This document shows positions 37,545 through 46,487 of a stretch of DNA of 64,000 nt, in pieces. The notes below the pieces were generated by a model. It had not been told where the DNA came from. It was given only the letters and a program-made list of their open reading frames with translations, and made no database searches. Position numbers and translations under genes: made by a program. Location: positions 1-64,000 of the forward strand of contig NZ_SLVX01000026.1 of assembly GCF_004341885.1 (NCBI RefSeq). The letters are read 5' to 3'. The DNA comes from Shinella granuli (lineage in GTDB: Bacteria; Pseudomonadota; Alphaproteobacteria; Rhizobiales; Rhizobiaceae). Every line of letters starts with the position of its first letter. Within the stretch, counting starts at the first letter, position 1.

Positions 37545-38447
37545 TTAATAGCGGGTCAGCGCGGTCACGTCGGAGGTCCGCTCCAGGCCTTCGATGGCCC
37601 GACCGAAATTTCGCACCGCATAGAGGGAATAGAGCGTGTCGATGACCTGAAGCTGCGCAATCTTCGAGACCATGGATTCGTGATATTCGCCTGGGCCGAC
37701 GACGCCGGTGATGGTCGGCGTGAAGAGGCAGATATCCGCGTGCCGCACAATTGGCGAATCCGGGAAGGATGTGATCGCCAAGGTCGTTGCACCCTGCAAC
37801 TTCGCCTGCTGCAGGCTGTCCACGGTCGAAATGGTACGGCCGGAATTCGAGACGCCGATCGCCAGCGATTTCGGTCCCAGCGTCGAGGTGGAAATCTGAC
37901 GGATACCCAGGTCACGGAAGAACAGGCAACGCTTGCCGACCCGCATGAAACGCAGCAGCGCATTTTCCACACAGAGCAACGAGGCACCCATGGCGAAGAA
38001 GCCGAGCACATCAGCCTCCTCGATCGCCTCCACAGCGCGCTCCAGCTCCTTCTCCGCAAGGCCCGCGCGGGTGTCGGAAACGGTCATCGCATAGCGGGCG
38101 GCGACCTTGGACAAAACCGAGGACGTGTCGTCCTGGTCGGTTATGTCCTCATAGACGTGGCGTTCGGAAAGCGGCTCGGCCGGCGCCGTACCCTGGGACA
38201 ACTCCTCGGCGATGAGGATTTTAAACTGCTGGAAACTCGGCACATCGATTTCACGCACGAATCGGGTGACGGTGGATTCCGATACTTCACACTGTAAAGC
38301 GAGATCCTTGATCGAGATGGATTTGATCTCTTCCGGTGCCTTTAGCACTCGATCCGCAATACGCCGCAAGGCAGGGTTCATATAACCCGCCTTCCAGCGA
38401 ATCCGCATCAGGATGGATTGTCTGCTGTCCGTTGCGTTATCCATCAA
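37545..38447 (-). CDS. RpiR/MurR-family transcriptional regulator
   Basis: The 300-residue product has an N-terminal RpiR helix-turn-helix (LALQCEVSESTVTRFVREI, about residues 48-66) and a C-terminal SIS (sugar isomerase) domain that binds a phosphosugar, about residues 120-260, including VSNSGRTISTVDSL. It lies inside the operon. A motif AGAATGAAATT occurs upstream of this gene (38496-38506) and again at the operon head (50173-50183), and could be part of its operator. Confidence 0.93.
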   Translation of the reverse strand: MMDNATDSRQSILMRIRWKAGYMNPALRRIADRVLKAPEEIKSISIKDLALQCEVSESTVTRFVREIDVPSFQQFKILIAEELSQGTAPAEPLSERHVYEDITDQDDTSSVLSKVAARYAMTVSDTRAGLAEKELERAVEAIEEADVLGFFAMGASLLCVENALLRFMRVGKRCLFFRDLGIRQISTSTLGPKSLAIGVSNSGRTISTVDSLQQAKLQGATTLAITSFPDSPIVRHADICLFTPTITGVVGPGEYHESMVSKIAQLQVIDTLYSLYAVRNFGRAIEGLERTSDVTALTRY

Positions 38448-38512
38448 TCACGACTCCTGGTGTTCGTCGCAATTCTATAGCTGGCAAATGCCTGAGAATG
38501 AAATTTCTTTTT

Positions 38513-39391
38513 TTACCAAACTTTGCGGCTGGCCCTCGCAGTCTCCCGCGTAACGCGCAGAACGTCATAGGCGGAACGCGCGGCAACGAGCGAATCCTGC
38601 CAGGCCTCGCGCCATAGCCGCACCCCCCCGACAAGCGCCTCGCCCAGTACACGGGAAGAGAAGGCTTCGACTGTGTAGTCTCCGGCGTATCCGACGCTTT
38701 CGAGCGCCCGGAAATAGGACGAAATATCGAAGTGACCGCCGCCGAGCGCTCCACGGTTACTGTCCGCGACATGGGCGTAGCCTAGCAGCGCGGCATTGCG
38801 CTGGATGGTCGCCGCGATATCGCCCTCCTCGATGTTCATGTGGAAGGTGTCCATGTGAATGAAGAGGTTGGCGCCACCCGAAGCGCGGATCAGCGACGCA
38901 GCCTCATCAAGCGTATTGACGAGATAGCTCTCGTAACGATTGACAGGTTCCAGTCCGAGCCGCACACCGAGTTCGCCAGCGCGGCGGTCTAGACGTGAGA
39001 GGCTTTCCGTGACCCGCGCCCGCGCGTCCTTGGTCGCCGGCGCACCATAATTGGAAAAAGCCGCGTAGGTGATACCTGAAACGGCAGGTGCGTGAAGTTC
39101 CGACGCTATCTCGAGGGCACGTGCAACTGTTGCTTCACCTCGTCGGGCGACTGACGCATCGGAAGAGGAGATATCCGTGTCGGACCCCAGCGCCATACCG
39201 AGACGCAGTTCCAGTCCCGCCTCGCGCGTTACCCGGCGAGTGAGCGGAATATCAAGCGCCGCCGGATCGAACATCAGAACTTCGATCAACTCGTAGCCGA
39301 TTTCCGCCGCCGCTTGGCACGCCGTGCTTGCGTTGGCCGCGTCCCACCGGTCCGTGAAGAGGAGGGCATGAACACCTAACTTGCCGGACAT
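38513..39391 (-). CDS. sugar epimerase, ketose 3-epimerase-like (copy 2)
   Basis: The 292-residue product is a TIM-barrel sugar isomerase/epimerase of the AP-endonuclease-2 superfamily. It has the four metal/catalytic positions of the D-tagatose/D-allulose 3-epimerase group: Glu in LGLEPVNRYES, Asp-His in HMDTFHMNIEE, His in YAHVADSNRG, and Glu in VEAFSS. It is a tandem partner of the following gene (about 60 bases between them). The physiological ketose is unknown. Confidence 0.87.
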   Translation of the reverse strand: MSGKLGVHALLFTDRWDAANASTACQAAAEIGYELIEVLMFDPAALDIPLTRRVTREAGLELRLGMALGSDTDISSSDASVARRGEATVARALEIASELHAPAVSGITYAAFSNYGAPATKDARARVTESLSRLDRRAGELGVRLGLEPVNRYESYLVNTLDEAASLIRASGGANLFIHMDTFHMNIEEGDIAATIQRNAALLGYAHVADSNRGALGGGHFDISSYFRALESVGYAGDYTVEAFSSRVLGEALVGGVRLWREAWQDSLVAARSAYDVLRVTRETARASRKVW

Positions 39392-39451
39392 GATATACTC
39401 CTTTCATGCAGTCCAATCTTGGGGTTGGAGCCCCCTCCGGTCGGATCTACC

Positions 39452-40363
39452 CTAAACAAATGGGCTGTTGACTTCTCGACGAGGCAACGGATGCCGGGCG
39501 ATCAAACTCGTGGTCGCCGCATCAATCTGGCCGCGCATGAAGCGCAGCCCCTTGGTCGCCAAATCCTCGCTGTCCGTCCAGTGTGTGGTCCAGGCGGCAA
39601 GGGCGTCCGCCACCCCTTCCTTGAGGACGGCCGGCGAGAAGGCCTCGAACACGACCGGCCCGTTATATGAAGCACGTACCAAGGCACGGAAATAGTCTGG
39701 GAAATCCACCGACCCAGACCCGAGATAGCCTCGATTACTCTCCCCGGCATGGACGTGGCCAATGGTGTCGATGTTCCGCGCGATCGCATCCGCGGTGTCG
39801 TGTTCCTCGATGTTCATATGGTAGCTGTCGATATGGGCGAACAAAGCCGGCGACCCGATGGTCCGCACGATACGGGCCGCATCGTCGATGGTGTTGACGA
39901 CATTGCTCTCATAGCGATTGACCGCCTCGATGCCGAGCCGAATGCCAGCAGCCTCAGCGCGTACGGCAAGACGGCCATAGGTTTCGATGACACGGTCGAT
40001 GGTACCCGCTGCGGCTGCCTGTCCATAACGGTGCATGGCCGAATGCGTGACGCCGCCGAGCAGATTCGAGCCCATGTCGCGCGTCGCAAGGATGGCGTCC
40101 GAGATAAACTGCTCGCCTGCCTTCGCCACGGCGGGATCGGCGCTGGAGATGTCTGCGGCCGGATTAAGCGCCATGCCAGTCACCACGCCGATTCCGGCCG
40201 CCGCGATCGCCTTTGCGGTCGCGGCAGGGCGTGCGTCCCGTGGGTCGAAGATGACCGCCTCAATCAGGTCGTAGCCGGTCTCTGCCGTCTTGCCAATGGC
40301 ATAGCAAATCGTGTCCTCGGTCCAATCGGTGACCCAGACTAACGCGTGGATACCAAGCTGCAT
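39452..40363 (-). CDS. sugar epimerase, ketose 3-epimerase-like (copy 1)
   Basis: The ATG at 40363 follows GAGGAG and gives 303 residues (MQLGIHALVWV at the N-terminus). The same catalytic set as in copy 2 is present: Glu in LGIEAVNRYESN, Asp-His in IDSYHMNIEE, His in HVHAGESNRG and Glu in VFEAFS. The longer frame to 40423 overlaps the SDR gene and is not favoured. Together the two copies may form a heterodimer or act on two different ketoses. Confidence 0.87.
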   Translation of the reverse strand: MQLGIHALVWVTDWTEDTICYAIGKTAETGYDLIEAVIFDPRDARPAATAKAIAAAGIGVVTGMALNPAADISSADPAVAKAGEQFISDAILATRDMGSNLLGGVTHSAMHRYGQAAAAGTIDRVIETYGRLAVRAEAAGIRLGIEAVNRYESNVVNTIDDAARIVRTIGSPALFAHIDSYHMNIEEHDTADAIARNIDTIGHVHAGESNRGYLGSGSVDFPDYFRALVRASYNGPVVFEAFSPAVLKEGVADALAAWTTHWTDSEDLATKGLRFMRGQIDAATTSLIARHPLPRREVNSPFV

Positions 40364-40373
40364 TTCACGCTCC

Positions 40374-41159
40374 TCACCCGAAGATCGAGCGAATTGTGCC
40401 GCCGTCGGCACGATGGCAGACACCGTTCATGGCTGCGTTGGTCATCAACTGCACCACGCCGCGCCCGTGCAGGGCTGGATCAATGAGCTTCTGCGTCAGG
40501 TTCGAGGGCTGGACGTCGCGGTAGAAATCGACGAGCGCCTGCTCGACTGTCTTGCCCTGTTGCTTGGCGAGATCGGCAAAGTAGGTTTCGACCGACTCTG
40601 TCGCGGTCGAGCCTGGCATATAGCTATTGACGCGCACATTCGTCCCGCGCGTCAGTTCTGCCAGCGAGCGGCTGAGCCCAAGCATCGCGGTCTTGGTGAC
40701 GGAATAGGGCGTCATGTTGCCAATCGAACGGATGGCCGCTTCAGAGGAAATGAAGACGATGCTGCCATCGTTACGCGCCAGCATGTCCTTCATGACAAGG
40801 CGGGAGATGCGGATCGACGTCATGAGGTTGTGCTGGAAATATTCCATCCAGCGCTCGTCGCTGACCTCGAAGAAATCATTAACGTCGAACACGCCGATAT
40901 TGTTGACGAGGAACGAGACTGGGCCAAAGCCGGCGGCGAAGTCCGCAAGTGCAAGCGCGCCCTCCTGCGTCAGGAGATCGGCGACTACGCCATGGGCACG
41001 TGTACCGATAGCCGCGACAGCCTTGCTGAGCTTGGCCTGATCGCGGCCGTTAATGATGACTATCGCGCCCTCTTCGTGAAAGGTACGTGCTATTGCGTGA
41101 CCGATGCCCGTCGCGCCGCCGGTGACGATAACAATCTTGTCCTTAAGTCCGAAATCCAT
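40374..41159 (-). CDS. SDR-family oxidoreductase (paralogue C)
   Basis: The start MDFGLKDK at 41159, with GGGAG nine bases upstream, matches paralogues A and B; a GTG three codons upstream is the alternative. The 261-residue product has TGGATGIGHAIA, NNIGVFD, SSEAAI and YSVTKTAMLG (Tyr-Lys). INGRDQ after the second strand suggests NADP(H). It lies between the epimerase and lactonase-phosphatase genes, so it probably oxidises or reduces a ketose or polyol. The 17-base overlap with the upstream gene indicates coupling. Confidence 0.9.
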   Translation of the reverse strand: MDFGLKDKIVIVTGGATGIGHAIARTFHEEGAIVIINGRDQAKLSKAVAAIGTRAHGVVADLLTQEGALALADFAAGFGPVSFLVNNIGVFDVNDFFEVSDERWMEYFQHNLMTSIRISRLVMKDMLARNDGSIVFISSEAAIRSIGNMTPYSVTKTAMLGLSRSLAELTRGTNVRVNSYMPGSTATESVETYFADLAKQQGKTVEQALVDFYRDVQPSNLTQKLIDPALHGRGVVQLMTNAAMNGVCHRADGGTIRSIFG

Positions 41160-42486
41160 GTTCCTCACTCCCTTGTCCGATGTTCTGCTGTGCTGCCCGT
41201 GCGAAGTGCGCCAGCCGCTCGCAGGCTACGCTGATTTGGTCGAAGACCGCCTCGAACGCGTCCCGCTCTTGCCCCCACGGATCGATGATCGTTGTTTCCT
41301 CGCCCGGAATGGCATAGGCGCCGAGCCGGCCGATTCGGGCGTGGCCGCCCTCCGGACGGAGTGCCCGGATGGCCTCCATGTTGAGATCGTCCATGCCAAG
41401 GATCAAGTCGAATTCTTCGAAGTCAGTCTTCCGGATTTGTCGCGCAACGAGCGTCTCCAACGCAACGCCGCGGGCGGCTGCGACAGAAATGGTTTCGGAG
41501 TGGGGCGGTTTTCCGACATTCCAGTCCATGATCGCGGCGCTGTCGATCCGGTGACCAGGTAGAGCGGCGCGCAGAACGCCGTCAGCGGTGGGCGAGCGGC
41601 AGATGTTGCCACGGCAGACGAGGAGTACAGATAGTGGGGGCCGGATGAGAGGTTGGACGCGGTAGGTGGTCGAGACCGTTGCGAGCCGCACCTCGACCTT
41701 CGGCGTCAGTGTAGCGAGCTTTCGCGCACCCTCCTCGGGATTGAGCGTGTTGAACTCGAAGAGACCGAAATGATGGCCGATCATTGCCCGCGCGCCGATC
41801 TCGTCCGCAAGTGCGACGGCCTCCTCCAGCGACAAGTTGCCAGGTACGCCATTGGCGGCGCGCGTTGCATCCCGCCCGTTCACCGGCAGCAGCGCGAGAT
41901 CGACCCGGAAAGGCATCAGCCATTCCGCCAGACCGGGAAATGGGATGGTGTCACCCGAATGCCAGAGCGTCACCCCGCCGCCGCTAAGCACATACCCCAG
42001 GAAGAGGTAACCCTCCGTCGTGCGGCGAAGGTCCTCGTGCGCTGCTGGCGTCGCCGTAACGATAACACCGCCGAGATCGATGCTCTCACCCGCGTCGATC
42101 AACGTTAGGCGATTTTCTGGTACGCCACGCTCAATGGCCCGCGCTTTCTCTGCACGGGGCACGAGCGCCCGTGCCCGCGGATTTGCGGCGAGCAGGGCCG
42201 GGATCGTTCCCGGATCCATGTGATCGGTGTGCGCATGAGTGCAAAGCAGCCAGTCAACGTCGCGCAGGTCGCCCGGTTTGACGGGCACGGGCATCATCCG
42301 CTGATGCGGAAACCGGGTTCCCCGGTATTTTTCCGCAAGAGAATCGGAGAGATAGGCGTCGATGACGATCTTGAGACCGGCCTGCCGGATGAGGAATCCC
42401 GCCTGACCGAGCCAGACGAGTGTAGCGCCTTCTCCAGCATCAAAGGCTTCCATGGCCACTAGGGGTTCAATCTCGACGACGCTCAC
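41143..42486 (-). CDS. fusion: UlaG-like metallo-beta-lactamase lactonase + low-molecular-weight protein tyrosine phosphatase
   Basis: Two domains are fused in 447 residues. Residues 1-275 are a metallo-beta-lactamase-fold protein with THAHTDHMD (83-91), SGDT at 177-180 and GHHFGLF at 237-243, the pattern of UlaG, the L-ascorbate-6-phosphate lactonase. Residues 285-435 are a complete LMW-PTP: P-loop CRGNICRS (Cys291, Arg297) and the acid Asp402 in IIDPWGQ. The start is GTG at 42486 overlapping the upstream stop; ATG at 42453 is the alternative. A lactonase and a phosphatase on one chain would fit hydrolysis of a phospho-sugar lactone with dephosphorylation, or a regulator fused to an enzyme. 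I have not seen this fusion described. Confidence 0.88.
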   Translation of the reverse strand: MSVVEIEPLVAMEAFDAGEGATLVWLGQAGFLIRQAGLKIVIDAYLSDSLAEKYRGTRFPHQRMMPVPVKPGDLRDVDWLLCTHAHTDHMDPGTIPALLAANPRARALVPRAEKARAIERGVPENRLTLIDAGESIDLGGVIVTATPAAHEDLRRTTEGYLFLGYVLSGGGVTLWHSGDTIPFPGLAEWLMPFRVDLALLPVNGRDATRAANGVPGNLSLEEAVALADEIGARAMIGHHFGLFEFNTLNPEEGARKLATLTPKVEVRLATVSTTYRVQPLIRPPLSVLLVCRGNICRSPTADGVLRAALPGHRIDSAAIMDWNVGKPPHSETISVAAARGVALETLVARQIRKTDFEEFDLILGMDDLNMEAIRALRPEGGHARIGRLGAYAIPGEETTIIDPWGQERDAFEAVFDQISVACERLAHFARAAQQNIGQGSEEHGFRT

Positions 42487-43406
42487 GGCCGCACCAAGTT
42501 CTTCAAGAGGTTGTCGACAGCTACACTCGTTGCCCTATCGACACTTTCCTCGGTGAACCCGCCGGCATGCGGCGTCAGGATCACGCGTTCGTGGCTGAGC
42601 AGCGCCGAACTTTCAGGAGGCTCGTGATGGAAGACGTCGGTTGCCAGCGTCGTTACCTGTCCCATCTCCAACGCCGCCAGCATCGCGCCATCGTCGATCA
42701 GTTCCGCACGCGCGGTGTTGACGATGATCACGCCTTTCTTCATGCGTGAAAGCATGGCGTCGTCGAGGATAGGCTTTTCGCCTGGCGGGCAGTGAAAGGA
42801 CACGGCGTCGGCGGCCATCAGCGCATTCTCAAGTCCCGCAAAACGGAACCCGGTGGGCGCGAAGCTACAATCCGGATACGGATCGTAACCGATCACCTTC
42901 ATGCCCAGCCCGAGCGCCATGTTCACGACCTCCCGGCCGATTGCGCCACATCCGACAACAGCGAGCGTCCGCCCCTTCACTTCCTGGCCGATCCGCCTGC
43001 ACCATTCGCCCTTGGCGAGATGCTGATGGGACCATGGAATGTGTCGATACGCGGAAAGGAGGAGGCCGACGGCGAGTTCGGCGACGCCGCGGGCATTCGC
43101 GCCCATGGCGCGCTCAACGGTAATGCCGCGCGCCTCCGCCTCGCGGAGGTCGATATTGTCGACCCCCGTCCCGTTGCGGCTGATGACCCGCAATCCCTTG
43201 GCCGCATCGAGCACCCGCGTGCTGATCGGTTCGACACCGGCAAGCCAGCCGACGCAGCCGGGTATAGTACGCAACAGCTCCTCCTCCGACGGCGTCTTGC
43301 CGGGCGCGGGAAAAACGATCTCGAACCCCTCGTCCAGCAGGCGCGTGAGAACCGGATGGCCGGAGCCGGAGAGAGAACGGGGCGTGATGGCGATCCGACC
43401 GGGCAT
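42483..43406 (-). CDS. D-isomer-specific 2-hydroxyacid dehydrogenase
   Basis: The 307-residue product belongs to the PGDH/GhrB-like family: catalytic domain at both ends, NAD domain in the middle with VVGCGAIGREVV, catalytic Arg in NTARAELID, Glu in VFHHEPPE and His in LTPHAGG. It could reduce or oxidise a 2-keto acid such as glyoxylate, hydroxypyruvate or a 2-keto-3-deoxy sugar acid derived in this pathway. It overlaps the fusion gene by four bases (GTGA) and follows the cupin isomerase gene by 12 bases. Confidence 0.9.
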   Translation of the reverse strand: MPGRIAITPRSLSGSGHPVLTRLLDEGFEIVFPAPGKTPSEEELLRTIPGCVGWLAGVEPISTRVLDAAKGLRVISRNGTGVDNIDLREAEARGITVERAMGANARGVAELAVGLLLSAYRHIPWSHQHLAKGEWCRRIGQEVKGRTLAVVGCGAIGREVVNMALGLGMKVIGYDPYPDCSFAPTGFRFAGLENALMAADAVSFHCPPGEKPILDDAMLSRMKKGVIIVNTARAELIDDGAMLAALEMGQVTTLATDVFHHEPPESSALLSHERVILTPHAGGFTEESVDRATSVAVDNLLKNLVRP

Positions 43407-43418
43407 CGTTCTATCCGC

Positions 43419-43994
43419 TCAACCGTTCCAGCGGGGATTGTCGATGACGGTCGGCTTGCCGTCGCGCTCGACCATCAGTTTGCGGAAGCCTTTGCTTTCG
43501 ATTGTACCGTAGTCGTGGCCGGCATTGCCAGGAAAGGCGAAGAAGGTGACCAGCGGCTCGGTTGGATGAACGTTGATCGAGCGATGCGCCCAGCGCCCTG
43601 GCACATATACCGCCTTGCCGGGAAGGAACTCCAGCCACTTGGTTTCGCCTTCCGGCGTTTCCATCATCATGTAGCCATGGCCGCGCAGGCAGTAGTACAC
43701 TTCCGCCGTGTCGATGACGGTATGAAAGTGACCCTTGGTCATGTGATATTCGTCACCGACCTTGCCGGGATAGGTGATCGATGTGCCATAGGCGACGTCC
43801 TTTTCGCTGTCCGGTACACCCATGTCGTAGAATTCATAGAGCAGCGAATCGCCGTTCGCCAATTGCGCCTCGAAGGCAGCTTCATCGTGAAACATACCTT
43901 TCATCTTGGACAATGTGCGGCGGATGGGCTCGCGCGTTGAGCTCAGGCCGTTGTTGAGATTAAATTCGTGAAGGCTGGGAAATACGGTTGTCAT
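43419..43994 (-). CDS. cupin-type phosphoglucose isomerase
   Basis: The 191-residue product is a single cupin with metal-binding HMTKGHFH, then EVYYCLRGHGYMMME and PGRWAHRS, the pattern of archaeal-type cPGI, which interconverts glucose-6-phosphate and fructose-6-phosphate. In this operon it may act on another aldose/ketose phosphate. It has no relation to the usual bacterial PGI. It follows the shikimate-dehydrogenase-like gene by 12 bases. Confidence 0.9.
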   Translation of the reverse strand: MTTVFPSLHEFNLNNGLSSTREPIRRTLSKMKGMFHDEAAFEAQLANGDSLLYEFYDMGVPDSEKDVAYGTSITYPGKVGDEYHMTKGHFHTVIDTAEVYYCLRGHGYMMMETPEGETKWLEFLPGKAVYVPGRWAHRSINVHPTEPLVTFFAFPGNAGHDYGTIESKGFRKLMVERDGKPTVIDNPRWNG

Positions 43995-44006
43995 TTCTTT
44001 GTCCTT

Positions 44007-44954
44007 TCAGGCAGTTGCGTCACGGGCGATGCGGCTCAAGGCCTCGAAGGCTGGCCCGGACATGGGGATGTCGATGTCGAAAACTTCGGCGATGACGCGC
44101 GTCCATCCGTGGATGAAGTAGACCCACCCGTCATGGACCGTGAGGTTGCGCGCTTGCTCCGCCGCGCGGGCCTGGTCGAGGAAAACGAGGTCGCCGCGGT
44201 AATTGAATTCCCAGATGAGGCCGTTCTCTGGAAAACGGACCGCGTCGGTGAGCGGTGACCCGGGACCATCCTTGCCAAGGCCGGTGGCGTTGACCACCAT
44301 TGAGCCCGCAGGCAATTCGCCGACCACTTGATCCGCTTCCTCGGACGTGGGCGCAAGCCGGTATTCCATTGGGATCGAGAAGCCGATCTCGCCGTGAACA
44401 TGGCGCATCTCGGCGAGCGAAGCCTCGCGCCGGGCAGTTACGACCAGGCGCGCGGGAACGTCGCCGCCGGCCTGCTTCTTGTTGTGCAGGTAGAGGGAAA
44501 GCGCCAGCGAGGAGCCGCCGGAGCCGAGAACGCAGAGCGGCGCGCCGGTTTTCGTCCAGTAACCGTCCGGCACGATCGCCTCGAAGCTCGCCCCCGCCGT
44601 AATCGGGTCCTTGGCGTGGCCGACGAGGAGGCCGCCGCGTTTCGAAATCGAGCTGATCTCGTGCAGGGTGCGGGCATAGGGATCGAGATTGTCAAAAAGA
44701 TCGCGCGATGCTTTCAGCAGATTGACCTTGTGGGTCGTTACCAACGCACCCAGCGACAGAGGATCGGCCTTGATAAATTCCACCGCGCCGCGATAGGCGA
44801 CCGGATCGGAGTTAGGCGCGAAATCGATGCCCTTCATCTCGGCATCGAGATCGAGATGCGCCGACCAGGCCGGAAAGACCTTCATGATCGACGATTTTCC
44901 GGTGGTGACCCCGATGAAATACATCGTGCGCCGGGTTGCGGGGGCGTATTGCAT
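44007..44954 (-). CDS. shikimate dehydrogenase-like protein, divergent (catabolic)
   Basis: The ATG at 44954 gives 315 residues, longer than AroE (about 270-290); the open frame to 45146 overlaps glpK and is not used. It has the AroE layout: N-terminal catalytic domain with TTHK, C-terminal NAD(P) domain with VLGSGGSSLALSLYL. The shikimate-carboxylate site that normally reads HSxSPxxHN is here KSSIMKVFPAWS, so a different substrate is likely. By position in a polyol/ketose operon, a sugar- or quinate-like compound is possible. Confidence 0.82.
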   Translation of the reverse strand: MQYAPATRRTMYFIGVTTGKSSIMKVFPAWSAHLDLDAEMKGIDFAPNSDPVAYRGAVEFIKADPLSLGALVTTHKVNLLKASRDLFDNLDPYARTLHEISSISKRGGLLVGHAKDPITAGASFEAIVPDGYWTKTGAPLCVLGSGGSSLALSLYLHNKKQAGGDVPARLVVTARREASLAEMRHVHGEIGFSIPMEYRLAPTSEEADQVVGELPAGSMVVNATGLGKDGPGSPLTDAVRFPENGLIWEFNYRGDLVFLDQARAAEQARNLTVHDGWVYFIHGWTRVIAEVFDIDIPMSGPAFEALSRIARDATA

Positions 44955-44964
44955 CAGAGCGTCC

Positions 44965-46464
44965 TCATTCGTGCTCGGCCCAGTCCCGCGACCGGTCAAC
45001 AGTGCGGCACCAGCCGTGATAAAGATGGTCGGCGGATGCGCGATCCGTCGAAGGCTGAAATTCCCGGTCGAGCGCGAAGGCGGTATGCAGTTCGGCCATA
45101 TCCTTCCAATAACCGACCGCAAGACCCGCCAGGAACGCTGCACCACGTGCCGTGGTGTCGATGACCTTGGGCCGCAGCACCCGCACTCCGAGCTGATCGG
45201 CCTGGAACTGCAGCACGAAATTATTCATCGCCGCCCCGCCATCGACCTTGAGTTCGGCGAGCGCGATCCCGGAATCAGCCTCCATCCGGTGGATCACGTC
45301 GCGGATCTGGTAGGCCATCGATTCCAGCGAGGCGCGGATCAGGTGATTTCGGTTCGCGCCGCGCGTGATGCCGACGATTGTGCCGCGCGCGTACTGGTCC
45401 CAGAAAGGTGCTGACAGTCCATTGAAGGCCGGCACGATGTACACACCGTTCGTATCGGGCACCTCGAGTGCGGCAGCTTCCGTTTCCGATGCGCTATGAA
45501 TAATTTTCAGCTCGTCGCGCAGCCATTGGACCACTGAACCGACGGAAAACAGCGTCCCTTCCAGCGCGTACTCAAGCTTCCCGCCGAGTCGCCAGGCGAC
45601 CGTTGTAAGCAGACCGTTTTCCGATGTGCGGATCCGAGCGCCCGTGTTCATCAGGAGTGTGCCGCCGGTCCCATAGGTCGCCTTGACCATGCCCTCGGTA
45701 AAGCAGGACTGGCCGAAAAGCGCGCCCTGCTGATCGCCGATCGACGCTGCGACCGGGATCTCCGCACCAAAGAGATCGGGATCGGCGAACCCATAAACCT
45801 CGGAACTGTCGCGCACATCGGGTAGGATGGAACGCGGCACGTTCAGCTCGGCCAGAAGACGCTCGTCCCAATCGCCGGTATGGATGTTGAACAGAAGTGT
45901 CCGCGAGGCGTTCGAAGCATCTGTCACGTGCGCCTGACCGCCTGTCAGGTTCCAGATCAGCCACGTATCGATCGTGCCTGCTGCTAGTTCACCGCGTTCT
46001 GCTCGCTGGGGCGCACCGGGTGTGTTTTCAAGGATCCAGGCAAGCTTGGTGCCCGAGAAGTAGGCATCAATGACAAGGCCAGTCGTCTCCTTGACATAGG
46101 GTTCAAGTCCCCTCGCCTTCATCTGATCACAGATGCCGGCGGTGCGGCGGTCCTGCCAGACGAGCGCATTGTGAAGCGGGATGCCCGTCTTGCGGTCCCA
46201 GATCAGGCATGTCTCGCGCTGGTTGGTGATGCCGATTGCTGCGACTTGGGCCGCGTCGATGCCGGCGTTGTGGATCACTTCCCGTGCGACAGAGAGTTGG
46301 GTTGACCAGATCTCGTTGGCATCGTGCTCGACCCAGCCCGGGCGTGGATAGATTTGCCGGAACTCTCGCTGCGCGAGCGAGACGATGTTGCCAGCCCTGT
46401 CGAACAGGATCGCCCGCGCGCTGGACGTTCCTTCGTCCAGCGCCATGACATAGCGCTCCATCAT
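44965..46464 (-). CDS. glpK: FGGY carbohydrate kinase, glycerol-kinase-like
   Basis: The 499-residue product has glycerol kinase features: [13 protein letters not shown] at the N-terminus, [32 protein letters not shown] and the C-terminal [23 protein letters not shown] lies eight bases upstream of the ATG. Family fit to GlpK is good, but the neighbours (ketose epimerases, dehydrogenases, aldolase) leave open a related polyol. The operon runs on to the AroE-like gene ten bases away. Confidence 0.85.
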   Translation of the reverse strand: MMERYVMALDEGTSSARAILFDRAGNIVSLAQREFRQIYPRPGWVEHDANEIWSTQLSVAREVIHNAGIDAAQVAAIGITNQRETCLIWDRKTGIPLHNALVWQDRRTAGICDQMKARGLEPYVKETTGLVIDAYFSGTKLAWILENTPGAPQRAERGELAAGTIDTWLIWNLTGGQAHVTDASNASRTLLFNIHTGDWDERLLAELNVPRSILPDVRDSSEVYGFADPDLFGAEIPVAASIGDQQGALFGQSCFTEGMVKATYGTGGTLLMNTGARIRTSENGLLTTVAWRLGGKLEYALEGTLFSVGSVVQWLRDELKIIHSASETEAAALEVPDTNGVYIVPAFNGLSAPFWDQYARGTIVGITRGANRNHLIRASLESMAYQIRDVIHRMEADSGIALAELKVDGGAAMNNFVLQFQADQLGVRVLRPKVIDTTARGAAFLAGLAVGYWKDMAELHTAFALDREFQPSTDRASADHLYHGWCRTVDRSRDWAEHE

Positions 46465-46487
46465 AATGTCTTCCTCCCAGAAATGCG

